From NCBI GenBank assembly GCA_037043015.1, contig CM073328.1:18139495-18203494 (forward strand): a DNA stretch of 64,000 nt, read 5' to 3'. Below, one piece after another: positions 22,838 through 34,662 of this stretch (position 1 is the first letter of the stretch; each line of letters opens with the position of its first letter). The stretch comes from Bryum argenteum. Lineage: Eukaryota; Streptophyta; Bryopsida; Bryales; Bryaceae. Below the pieces are notes generated by a model. That model worked only from the letters and a program-made list of their open reading frames with translations. It made no database searches and was not told the origin of the DNA. Made by a program: the position numbers and the translations under genes.

Positions 22838-25800
22838 CTTCATGATGAGTTTCCTCACAGACTTTTCAAGCACCAGAAGAGCTTAGTTTGTAACATTCCC
22901 TCGTACGCTAAAATCAGGTGAGCTACGCATCTATAATATATCATAACGGCTTCGGAGAAGTTAGCATCCTAATTATGCTCTAGGTTCGTGAAAACCTAAT
23001 AATTATTCTATAAAATTGTTAAAATTCAAAAAAATTCACAGCTTAGATCGAATATTACTGGCAGCAACTTCATCGGAGATCGAAAGTGTGATTCAAACGT
23101 CTGTTGATTGACCGGCATTCTAAAATATTATGGAAGCAAGTAGAATAATGAATGGCAATACAAAGTAGTCAATTATCCAAACCTACAATAGGACAGGACT
23201 ACAGTTCTGTGTAAAACGCTCATCACTCTGCTAGCTGCAAAATACCAGAAAGGAAGACAACACAAACCAGTGATTGGACCGCCTAGCAACAGACTCAGAA
23301 AGGTATCCCTTTCACGATTTATTTCTATTCATGATGAAGATTTTTTCTCAAGGATGTTGACTGTTACTGTGGAACAGTTGATGCATTGGTAAAAGTAGAA
23401 CTGTACTAGAGGACTGCATTCTGAGGATCTTCCATTTTTCGCGAAACCCAGAATTGTAAACAGCCACGCAAGGAACTGTTCGTTGAATTGAAAAGTGCAT
23501 CGATGGTTGCCAGGAAACAAACAATTAAAGTTTCATTTCATGAATCTGTTCCTGCCAGTGACCACTTGTCCATAAAACTCCCAAGAACGTGACATACTGA
23601 ATGTTCGATCATGTACTCCTGCCTCTGAACTGTACTGTAATGTACAATTCAAGTCAGGTCATGCCATGGCCACACCAGCCTTGAAGCCACAAAGGTCAAC
23701 TCTATAACTCAGAATTGGGGGACAACCCCACTAACTTAGTACCATGTACAGTATAGCAAGGTTCTCTCTCAGTGATTCTTACACGACAACATTTCGAGTT
23801 CCAAAGAAGGAAGTTAAAACTAAAAGTATTGGTTTTAAACTGGTGGGTCAGATTTCAACTATGCGTACTTCTGACCATGTAAGGGAGAGTGATCAAAACT
23901 AGAGCCGTACCAATAATGGAGCATTAGGTGTCTTGACCCAAAGATACTAATACTTCTCCACTCAACAGTAGCATGTACTCACAACAAACATTGTAGGGTG
24001 CAAAAGTAGGGCACCATTTTAAAAACACCTATAAAACTCTCTTCAGAAATTAATAGCAAATTGTAGAAGAGTCCAAAATTCATGAATTCACTATGTTTGT
24101 CATTCCACTTACATTCCCCATGCATAAAATTTATCTCCATTATTATCTTTCATTTGAGCAAGTTTTTTAGCACTCTCCCTTTGACATGTAACGCCAGATG
24201 GCCAGACAGTGATTGGATAAGGCCATGGCAGGGGGTGCATTCGAGAATCTTCCAGCTTGTCCTCCACGTGTCAGGCACTGCAATAAGAAGTTTATTGATT
24301 GAATTGTAAATTCAGTGGTGAGCAAACGGCGTGGAAGAGCATCAAAACTTGTCAATGCTCGCCTAAAAGGTGATCGCACTTGAGAATGCATTCGAAGAGG
24401 TGCATACCAGTCCTTGGAAAATTGGCTGTATAATATTCCACCCATCCCCACTTTCACAACTACCTTTAAGTTATTGTATGTCAAAAAGTATACTACCTGC
24501 CTCACACAAAAATCTCCTCTACTGCCCACATGTGTGGTTTAGCGGTTTAGCCCCTGTGTGCAGGAAGGGTGCTTGTTCCAAATGTGCATGAAAATTGCCC
24601 TTCATGTGAAACAATATTTACGGAGTTGGTTTACACATCTTTTTATTCCATTGGACCTATGAAACTTAGAGAAAAGCCTCATTCAGGTTCTACATCAATT
24701 GCGTATGTTGAAATTCAAATACAAAGGCTAGAATTAAACGAATAAGCTTGGAAGTTGGCGTGTTTGAGAATCCAAACAACAGGAACACACCTTGGTACCT
24801 CTTCAACTCATGGAAAAAAGAAAAAACATAAATAGGTATTTTACATTTTTTTGTGCAGATTTTGAGAATAAATAAGAAAATATTATTACTCATTTGATCA
24901 CTTTCATCCATAAGAGAAGACATGCAACTTTTAGTTTAAAGAGAATCGAATTGTTGGTTTTATGATTGGTTCCATGTGCATGATCCTGAGCCCAATAACG
25001 AAATGTAGGCATTTTGAGAGATATAGGAGTGGTGAGTGCGATGCTTGAAAGTCAAAATGAAGGCCATAAAAGTTGGATGGGGACTTAAAGATGCACGGCT
25101 CCTTGCTATCAACACGCATAGGTACACCTTTGCTTTCCGGCCATCAAACAAGTCATCCATATGCACCTCAAAGTGGCAGGAGCCACCCTCATGCAAAATC
25201 AACCAAACGGCTCTACACTCCACTTGTGCAGGTCCCATACCGACATCTTCCTCAGGTGTACATTTCAGCTGAGGTAATTGGCACCAGAAATGCCCCCCCG
25301 TCCACTTTCCAAGCGCACAAGCTGAAGTGGCAACGACTATTACTCCTGGATGAAGACATCAAAAAACAGACTAAGAAAGTACCCGGGTTGAAAATATTTG
25401 TTGGATATGACCTGGCAGTGCACTGAATATTGTCTCCTTTCTAGGCTCGAGGGTTTTCTCCAGGACGTACGTATACTTTTCCTCGAAAACAACTAGTACT
25501 ACCATGCTGGAGGGCTACGTAATTGTAAGCTTCCCAACATTCAAAGGTTGCTGAAGTGGGTATTACAATGACAGGTGCGTCAAATAATGTTGAATCATGT
25601 AAAACTTTTTTTTGTCCAGATTGTGGACTTTAATTCTTGGTTCTAAAGAGTTTGGTCATGGTTATCTACCTCAACTGCAATCCTATCCAACTGTCTCCTT
25701 CTTGAGTTGGTGAGGATTCTAATCCAAAATTCCAGAATACTTTAATCGTATGTGTCGCTGCCAAGAGTGTGAGTAATATGTGCACACAACTTCTTGAATG

Positions 25801-25976
25801 TGTGTTCTGTCATCTGAGCTGGTTGTAGGATAAGGTAGAAGCTCACTTCTTTCTCATCCAAGAAGATTTACAGTGACGCGTGATCCAACAGAGCTTGATG
25901 CAAAATTGAAGTTGGCCATAGTGAAGTGACGTAACTTGAAAAGTTGAGGCATAATTTTATCATGTTTGATCACTGG
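22838..25976. other. Intergenic DNA without supported genes
   Basis: No recognised coding region. A minus-strand frame at 24960-25238 has some protein-like composition but no family I can name. Nothing else stands out. Confidence 0.35.
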
Positions 25977-26906
25977 CTCCTAAAAATCCAGGAAAATTGA
26001 TTCGGCTTTCTGAGATTTCGGGCAGCTCATTTTAAGGATTTAAATTGATATTATTGCCTAAGATTTTTACTGGATGCTCCCCATACTGTAATGTGTATGT
26101 GGTAAAATTTGCAAAGCCAAATTTTAATTTTATAACCTTCAGCTAGAAATTGTAGGTTTCAAGTCCAAAATGGGCAATTTAAAATAATTTTTTTAAAAGT
26201 TTTTTTTTGGAAATATGTTCATTACCAAATTACTATTCAAATTCCAAAGTATCCAAAGTCAAAAATTTTACTAATTTTTACAAGGGCAGCCTCCAAAACT
26301 TTCAAAAACAGTCTTCACAATTTCTAGTAATTTTACAATTTTTTCTTTCAAAAATTTCCAAAATTTGAGATTTTGGATTTTTTCCAAGATTTTTTTTTTT
26401 TCGAAATTCACATTCTCATAAATGCACCTACTCACCGTCCAGATTTTTCTCATACTAAATATATCATATGTGGTGCTTGTTTTACTATATGGTTGTTTTT
26501 AGACCTTCTTTCATAAAATAATTTACATTAAGGTCAAAAAGTGGAATTGGTCTCTAAAAATTTGCATGAGCGTACCCAACTTGATTAACTACATGAAAAA
26601 AAATGACGGAAAAATGTTCGGAGTAACAATCATCAAGTTGCCCCTGGCACCATTTAGACAATGCCTCTCACGCAGCGGCAAAAAAAAGTGTTGGTCAAAC
26701 TTTGATTGCTATGATCTCACAAATGACAAACATCCAAAGGTTGAAATATTGACCAGTTCTTCGTATACAAGTTAGGTACAAGATCTTACGGTTCAAAGTC
26801 CAAAATTAGAAGAAAAAAAGTTTCTCCATTTCTGCATTTCCCAACGAAGGTGAAAAATGGCAGTTTTTGGTTTTGGAGGTCGAGGAAATGCTTGGATTTT
26901 TAGGGG
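25977..26906. mobile_element. Non-autonomous piggyBac-like element, diverged (copy A)
   Basis: The ends CTCCTAAAAATCC (25977) and GGATTTTTAGGGG (to 26906) are near-perfect inverses. The interior is non-coding and shares blocks with the copy at 59222-60143: AAGATTTTTACT, GTAACAATCATCAA and AAGATCTTACGGT, in the same order. Flanks are CTGG and CTAG rather than TTAA, presumably mutated. Confidence 0.6.
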
Positions 26907-26909
26907 CTA

Positions 26910-28587
26910 GATACACAATTTTTTTTGGTAGAAAGAAGTAGGATCTCTTGAAAATTCAGATATTTCATTTACTAGATAGTTGTTCTGACTTCAAAAACTT
27001 CAGTAGACAATTCATACATTGGAAATGATGACATGGAATGTGAGTACACTCTTACTACTATTTTGTTAAAGGAGAAGCAGGGTTGAAAACAGTCCGATGC
27101 ACACGTGTACACATTCATCCAACCGGACATACATACAGCAGAAGATCTGGTGGAAATGTGATAATAAGGAGGAGGCACATGCTTTGGACTATTCAACGTA
27201 GTCAAACAGCGGCCGCTGACACGAAACGGTGGCAGTGGCAGCGGTAAGCAGAATGCGAAAATCTCCGGGCAGGCCAGTTTCCCATCGTCGTACATTTGCA
27301 GCATTGCTTTTTTCTATGAAAATATGAAATTGATACTTTCAGGCCTGCCATGCCAGTTACCAATTGCAACACGCACTGCAGTCTCAGAGCTTCGAGTGCG
27401 GCCACGTAAATGGAAGAGGGCGTATCAAGGTCACCCAACGCACCCTGCAGCACGCCTCTACAGTCTATCAGCCAATCGCCCGTTGCCATTCACGTCCCGC
27501 CCCAGTCATTCTAACATGCAGCACTTCCTCCCCATCACAATTTCACATCATTTTATATTTACCCTTTCCTCAGCGAGGGATTGCCCACATTTCTATATAA
27601 TGTATTGTAATAGTATCCTCTAATATTGAACTCACACAACTACCCCCAAACACTACAGTACTCACAACTACCCCTAATCGCTACAGTAGTTGTAGAATGT
27701 GATTTCAAGAATAATTTGTCTTATTGATCATATATTATGATCAACTCTGAAAGGCAAACATTGTTAGAATTCCCTCATGATTAGTTAAATGATGAATGGA
27801 TTCTTTGTGTTGCACATTGTAGAAGATCTCTTTAAATTCATGTCACATGTAGAAAAGTGGCCTAAATATACTATGCACTATACCAGCTATTACATTCTTT
27901 GTGGTGATTTACATCCAAGGTGAGATTATATCGCCATTGTGGGGTGTACTCGTGTGGTATACTCAACCACTTTTATGCTAGTGTTGTGAATTTGAAAAAC
28001 CCTTCTTGACTGGTGTTCTAAACATGCAGTCGTATAAAATGGTGTTCTCGATTTGGAAGTGAGAACCGATAATACCTTTCATTGACTTTCACAAGATTTG
28101 CAGATTGTGTATGTACATCACACACAAATGAGAGGGGTTGCAAAGTAAATGATGAATGAAGGGATTTTCGGTAGAGTCAGTCTAAATAATCCCCGTTCCT
28201 AGTCCTTTTTCGAGTGAAAGACAGGCTAGACTTGTGTGTGTGGGAAAATAGACCAAGTTAAGGAATTGCAGCAGTAAGAATGAAGGAAGGATTATGCACA
28301 TTCTTACAGGGTTTCCCCGAAGGAAGGGGCGAGGCTTTTGAAGTGGGGCCCAGGATTGGTTCTTATAAGAAGAATCGTGAGCTCATGATTCCTGTCAGAG
28401 CGCTTGGAAAAGCTGCACGCCTGCACCGGTGCCTCAGTGAGACCTCCTCGGTGGCAGCTCACAACATTGCTTGCTTGGGTGCTCTTTACCTTTGAGTCTG
28501 CTGCACTTTCGTTTCCAAGCAGGTTTGGACTGCGAATTGGAATTGCAGCCAGGGAGCTCAACTGAGAGTTGGAAGTTTTGGGACGCA
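26910..28587. other. Upstream region of the sugar transporter gene
   Basis: No gene is supported. The last few hundred bases before 28588 are GC-richer and probably carry the promoter and 5' UTR of the transporter gene. Short frames at 27.2-27.5 kb and 28.3-28.6 kb have no family features. Confidence 0.4.
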
Positions 28588-30684
28588 ATGGCGGGAGGAG
28601 GGGTGGTGACGGCAGGGGAGATTAAACACTACCCCGGGCGCACGACGTTCTTCGTGTGCATGGTGTGTGTGGTGGCTGCGTCTGGTGGCCTCATGTTCGG
28701 TTATGATGTGGGAATTTCAGGTGTGAACCTCGCTGCTTCGCTTCTGCTTCTGCACTTTCATTCTCATACTATCATACTACTTGGACTTTATGCCTGCAGT
28801 ATCGCGAAATGTCTTAGATGCTCCATGCCATCTGAGTTTTGAGCTAGAAATTCTGTTGAACGATGGGATTGGGAACGAGGTGTCGTAATTGTGAGCCCCG
28901 GACTTGCGTTGGTTCTACTGTAGAGGACTCTGCAGCTTTTTAATTTGGATGCTGGACGTCGATTTGTGACTGACATGGCGTGGGTGCAGGTGGTGTCACG
29001 TCCATGGACGAGTTCCTGGAGAAATTTTTCCCCAAAGTGTTAGCGCAGAAGCGAGCTGCAGCAGCGTCGGAGAGCGCGTACTGTAAATACGATGACCAGA
29101 AGCTGCAGGCTTTCACGTCATCGCTCTACATCTCGGCGCTGGTGTCCACCTTCTTCTCGTCTTATACCACTCGCAACTGGGGCCGCAAGGCCACCATGCT
29201 GATTGCCGGTATCGCCTTCTGCCTCGGCGTGGTGTTCACGGCCGCGGCTCAGGAGATCATCATGCTCATCATCGGGCGCGTGTTGCTGGGTTGGGGCGTG
29301 GGGTTCGCCAATCAGGCCGTGCCGCTTTACTTGTCGGAGATGGCGCCATCCAAGTGGCGAGGCGCCCTCAACATTCTGTTCCAGCTCGCGGTCACTATTG
29401 GAATCCTGTTCGCCAACCTGGTGAACTACGGCACTGAGAAGATGGCCCACAATGGCTGGCGCGTCTCGCTCGCCATCGCCGGCCTCCCAGCAGCCTTTAT
29501 CACGCTGGGCGGCATCTTGCTGCCAGACACTCCCAACTCGCTGGTACAGCGCGGCAAGCTGGAGCGCGGGCGGAAGGTATTGCAGAAGATCCGCGGCGTG
29601 GAGAATGTGGACACTGAGTTCGGCGACATCCTCATTGCCAGCAATGAAGCGGCGGCCGTGAAGGACCCGTTCCGCAACATCCTGCGACGCCGCAGCCGCC
29701 CGCAACTCATCATCAGCATGATCATGCAGGTTTTCCAGCAATTCACGGGCATCAACGCCATCATGTTTTACGCGCCTGTGCTGTTCCAAACACTGGGCTT
29801 CAAGAGCAGCGCGTCGCTCTACTCCGCTGTCATCGTCGGAGCTGTTAATGTGCTCGCGACAGTCGTCGCCATCCTCGTGGTCGATCGCGTGGGTCGACGC
29901 GCGCTCCTCCTGGAGGCCTGCGTTCAGATGTTCCTGGCTCAGGTAAACATGGTTAAATTACACTACACATGCACCGCCTCTTTGAACCTTCTATTCTGAA
30001 CGTTCGCTCCGTACTCAGTATTCTGTATAATAAGCGTTGGAGCTGAAATTCCCCCACAACTTTCACAAAAATTACCTCAAATGACAGCATGGATGGTTTC
30101 TGGCATGGGATCGTGACTGGGGGAGCTAAAATTTGAGCGAAGGTGAGTGTGCTGCAAGACGTGGGGCTATAACTGGGGTGGGTTGACCATGGGTGCAGGT
30201 GGCAGTGGCCATCATTCTAGCGGTAGGGTTGCACGGGAATTACATGGAGCCGTACTTGGGGTGGATTGCAGTGGTGTTGATCTGCGTGTACGTGTCGTCG
30301 TTCGCGTGGTCGTGGGGGCCGCTGGGATGGCTGATTCCCAGTGAGATTTTCCCCTTGGAGACGCGCTCGGCAGGGCAGGCCATCACGGTGTCCACCAACA
30401 TGCTCTTCACGTTCCTCATCGCGCAGGTGTTCCTCTCCATGCTGTGCACCTTCAAGTGGGGCATCTTCCTCTTCTTCGCGGCCTGGGTGGTGGTCATGTT
30501 CCTCTTCACCTTCTTCTTCATCCCTGAGACCAAGGGGGTGCCCATCGAAGAAATGGACCTGGTGTGGACCAAACATTGGTTCTGGAAGCGTTACGTGCCG
30601 TACCCCGAGACTCTGGCTCACGGCGCCGTGCCTATGGGCGACCTCAAGGCCAGCAAATTGGAGAACGGCCACAAACCTGCTTAA
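28588..30684 (+). CDS. STP/MST-type monosaccharide (hexose)/H+ symporter, 3 exons
   Basis: Plasma-membrane proton-coupled hexose importer of the major facilitator superfamily with 12 membrane helices. Exons 28588-28720, 28990-29942 and 30199-30684 (GT-AG) give 523 codons, the usual STP length. Exon 1 encodes the N-terminus and helix 1 ([25 protein letters not shown]). Exon 2 has the extracellular loop with a cysteine (SAYCKYDDQ), [29 protein letters not shown] with EMAPSKWRG (sugar transporter signature 2), [14 protein letters not shown], and [10 protein letters not shown]. Exon 3 has [20 protein letters not shown] and [11 protein letters not shown] before the cytosolic tail. All hallmark residues are present and there is no sign of damage. 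Coding exons are GC-rich relative to the introns. Confidence 0.95.
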
Positions 30685-31553
30685 TAAGTTCTTTTTTTGT
30701 ACAGTGAGAATTAGCACGATTTTTCAATCCTGGATTATTGCTCTATCATCCGGCAGGAATCAGAGCTCTAATTTTGAACACACTGAACGCACGATAGTAT
30801 TGCATGTTTCTTCACTCCCTCCCTCCGCTCCGCTCCTATCGAAGGGTAGCGCAAAGGGATGTATACCGCCCTGTTGCACAAAATGAGTGCCGGTAGGACC
30901 CTCAAATGTAACCTCTCAATGCAGAGTTGTACCACTTAATTACGACACAACATTTTTGCAAGATTGACAGACCAGCGCGTGCGTACTCTTACTCTCTTTC
31001 ATTAATGATACCTTTCGTTAACAAGCATGCTGATCTGAGAGTGAAGATATTGTTGCATGTGTGATCACACTGGTGACTGGAATGTTGTTACGTATGGTGC
31101 AGAGCTTGAGTTAGTTTCATCTACTTCGCTTTTAGTCATATGGGGGTGAAGATGACGGTATGGTTTGTACAGAAATATTCTACATAACACATTAAATATT
31201 GTTTGTGTGAGTGGGGGTTATCTAGAGCATGATGGATTGGGAGGGCATACGAAGACTATGCGTCTCGTAGACCCCTGAACGAGGGCTCAGGGTACAAGTA
31301 GCAGTCAAACAAGTACTTTATAAGAAGCATATACATATCGTGGATATTTTTGAGGTGGAGTCCATGGCTGTACACAGCGTACCACCCATAATGTACACTC
31401 CATTATGGGTGGTGGCAACTTTTGGGAGTAGGGGCTGTAAGTTTCCCTTGGATGTGGACCAAATATGATGTTGCATGTTGGAGTTTTCGGCTTCCTCTTC
31501 CCACAGATCTTAAAGAAGATTCATTGCCCCAAAAGCCTGAAATCTCAATTTCG
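30685..31553. other. Transporter 3' region with a short perfect hairpin
   Basis: Probable 3' UTR followed by intergenic DNA. At 31381-31413, ACCACCCATAATG and CATTATGGGTGGT form a perfect 13-bp stem with a 7-base loop. No gene is seen. Confidence 0.45.
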
Positions 31554-31557
31554 TTAA

Positions 31558-32398
31558 CCCCTAAAGTCGAAAGCCCCCAAAACAGTCAGAATTCCTCAAA
31601 ACCACCCTCTTTCAATGCAGGATGAAAATTTTCAACTTTTGACGTAATCTCAATTATATAACCGTAAGATGTTACACCTAACTTGTCCATGTATGTGTGT
31701 ACCAAAACTTAGTTCCAAATTCCTTACCAACTGTGAGATCATAACATTCAAAGTTGAAAAAAAGTTTTTTTCCCTTGTTGCAAAATGGGTCCGAAGTTTT
31801 TTGTGAGCCCAAAAAACCAGTTTTAGGAGTAAATTTGAACTAAGGCTCTTCAAATTTTTGTTCCTAAGTGAGTTAGGAACATGCCTATGCAATTTTTACC
31901 CTCATGCAACTTATAAAACTTAATGATATGCTTGAACTTTCACATGGAGGTATGGTAAAATTCAACTTCAAAGGCTCCTCTTTGGTAATAGAAATAGCAT
32001 GTAAAGAATAATTGGAAGAAAGATCCAAGCGATGAAATCATGCCTTACAACCTTATTTCCAAGTACAAAAAACAAAAATTGAAAAAAGTAAAATCTCATT
32101 TTTTGGTGAATTTTTGAAGTTCCAGCGATCTTATTTATTTTGGGCAGATTATGAGAATAAACAAGCATATACCACAGATTGGGCAATTTAGGGCAGATTT
32201 CAAACAGTGTTTTCAAACTTTGACTGTCAATATCTCATAAAGTATGAGGAATTTCGCCGCATGAAATGACTTTTCGGAAAGCTATGGAAAAACACTTCAA
32301 CCTGCGAAGAGTTTCATTTTTGTACAAAATAAATGTAGTAAGTACGGGGCTGACCCGACCCAAAACGACCCGATTCGGGCTCTTTTCGACTTCAGGCG
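31558..32398. mobile_element. Non-autonomous piggyBac-like element, diverged (copy B)
   Basis: TTAA at 31554-31557 is followed by CCCCTAAAGTCGAAAG. The other end reads CTTTTCGACTTCAGGCG before TTAA at 32399-32402, so the termini are imperfect inverses bracketed by TTAA. The interior is non-coding, AT-rich and about 841 bp. It contains the CTCAAAACCACCCTCTTT block also present near 6214. Confidence 0.55.
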
Positions 32399-32809
32399 TT
32401 AAAATGGCATTATGTGATACCAAATCTTACATATGTGTTCACATGGAATGGTGTATTTTGTAATATCACAATTTTAAAAATACTATCACTCTTTTATATA
32501 CATTGTCACTCATTTTCCATAAAGTCACCTTCAAATTACGTTATATCACATGGTTTTTGAATTGCAGTTCAGAAAGTTCTGAAAGTTGAGGTGTGCCATT
32601 TTACAGGGATTATGTCATTTTAATGGAATTGGCGTTCTAACTAAAATTTCTGAACCCCTCAAGTTTTCTCTAAAACTTGAGTTGCGTGTTTGTGCCAAAT
32701 CATTTGTTCTCCTTAGTATACTACAATACTAGTACAAGAGTAAAAATGACTTTTCATTTACTGGTGATTTAAAATACAATGTGGGAGGGAGAGTAACCCG
32801 GGTCGTGAT

Positions 32810-33153
32810 CAGGGATGTGACGGCGTCCAGACGTCCTGACGTTCAATGGACGTCCGTCGGACATCCGCAGGGGGTTATGGGAGCGTCCGTGACTTAGAGA
32901 TTTTGGACTTTTTACTTAAAGTAAATGGGGCGACCGGCCTCTGGGATGGCCGTCGGCCCGAGCAACCGGCTCCCAGAATGATCGTCAGCCTGGGCGACCG
33001 GTCTTCCGCCTGTGAGACCGTTCTTTGGCCCGGGACCGGTAGCGTAGTGGTCGTCCGATCGATCGCCGCAGCCTCCCACCGTTGGATCGATCGCGGCCGA
33101 CCGATCGGTCAGCGGTCGACCGGTCAGACGGCCCGACCGGAATTTAAGGGAAG

Positions 33154-33193
<40 letters not shown>

Positions 33194-33387
33194 TGATGGC
33201 CTGGCCGTCTGAGCGGTCGGCGGTCAACCGAAATTCAAGGATAAAAAAAAGAAAAAAGATAAAAATAAAAAAAATAAAAAAATGGCTGATGGCTTGGCCG
33301 TCAGAGGCCGCCCTAGTGGCAGTCTACCAATCAGACGGTGCGACCGGATTCCTATTTTTTTATTTTTTTATTTTTTTTATTTTTTTT

Positions 33388-33423
<36 letters not shown>

Positions 33424-33480
33424 TTTTTTATTACGACGGTCTGGGCGTCCGAAGCCGCCTTGGTGGGGAGCTAAGGATGA
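32810..33480. repeat. CGGTCGACC-rich island with long poly(A) and poly(T) tracts
   Basis: GC-rich segments made of GACGTCC, CGACCGG, CGGTCGACC and GATCGATCG motifs are interrupted by a pure A run of about 39 (around 33152-33190), mixed A-rich DNA, and long T-rich runs (33354-33432). The block GGCTGATGGC.TGGCCGTC occurs twice (33191, 33284). The open frames here are low-complexity artefacts. Confidence 0.6.
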
Positions 33481-34662
33481 CGGCCACTCCTCTTAACCCT
33501 AACCCTATTCTAATTTATTCCAACAACCATTTTGAATTTCTTCAGAACTCCCCCCTAAAGTTTTTCAAGATCCAGATTACACTATTTGGGATTTCCGCGC
33601 AAATAAGATTCTCCTTGCTTTGAGCATCACGATCTCACTAATGGAAAAAAATCGACGGTTTAAATTTTACAAGTAACTAAAAACTCAAGTTAACTTTAAG
33701 ATCCTACGGTTGGATCTTCTGATCATTGCTTCAAATGAGGCTTTACAAGCATGGAGAATTTAGGCAATTTCGCATCAAGGATATTTAGGGATTAAGATCT
33801 CTTTATTTCATCTAAAATTTAACCAACTTAAGTTACTTTTGCGAATTGATTGATGATTCATTTAATCTTATTATCATGGTCCGGAAGATGTTACTTACTT
33901 CGTACTACTTATGGCATGTACTACCTAGTTTGGAATCATGTATTTTTCACACCAACCCTTTTAATCACAAACATGACAAGGTTTGCATAATATTGAATAA
34001 CTTATTATAAAAGGAAACTAGTAGTATTCTTCATAGATAAGTATTGGCCTTTATCATATAAGATAAAATTTAAGGAAACTATACAAATAAATAAGTACTA
34101 AGAAGAGAAATGAGAATTTTATTTTCCTATTGAAAGTTTTGATGTCTTTCATCTATTACAAGATAATTATTAATTATTATGAGGATTTCAATTATAACAA
34201 TTTAATCTAAGCATTAAGGTTTTTATATTGTCTTTGGAAAGAAAGTTCACAAGAGTTAGGAAACTCACATTTCTTAACACATTTATTTTTCCTTCAAACC
34301 CCCCCCCCCCTAGCCTTAAGGGGTTAAATAAACAACCACCCATTTGGATTCATATAAAATTTGCTTAGATACTTAGATCCGTAAATAGTTAGCAACTATA
34401 ATATTTTTCATTATCTTAAGTCAATGTGAATATATTGCAAATTCTACCAAAGCATGACATTGTACCCGTAAAGAATTCCAAGTGATTCATGGATAGTTAA
34501 GATTCATATGAACAATAAGGGGTTAGGCATAATAAGTTCTATTTTTCATGTGTCTAAGCCCATAAGATCTTTTGAGTAAAACATTCTCTTCTATGATAAG
34601 AAGATCTTCCCGACATTCCCCTGACAAAATCGGCATGAAGATTAATGCCTTGAATTAGCCTG
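33481..34662. other. AT-rich spacer left of MULE element 1
   Basis: Starts with a short telomere-like run (AACCCTAACCCTA near 33497) and contains a run of about ten C's (around 34300-34310). No gene. Confidence 0.4.

Noticed and set aside
29118-29789. Long open frame on the minus strand (223 codons)
   Set aside because: It is antisense to the GC-rich second exon of the sugar transporter and has no family features of its own; similar shadows lie at 30217-30717 and 29426-29764.
33196-33474. Open frame rich in Lys then Phe
   Set aside because: Product of A-rich and T-rich tracts; low complexity.
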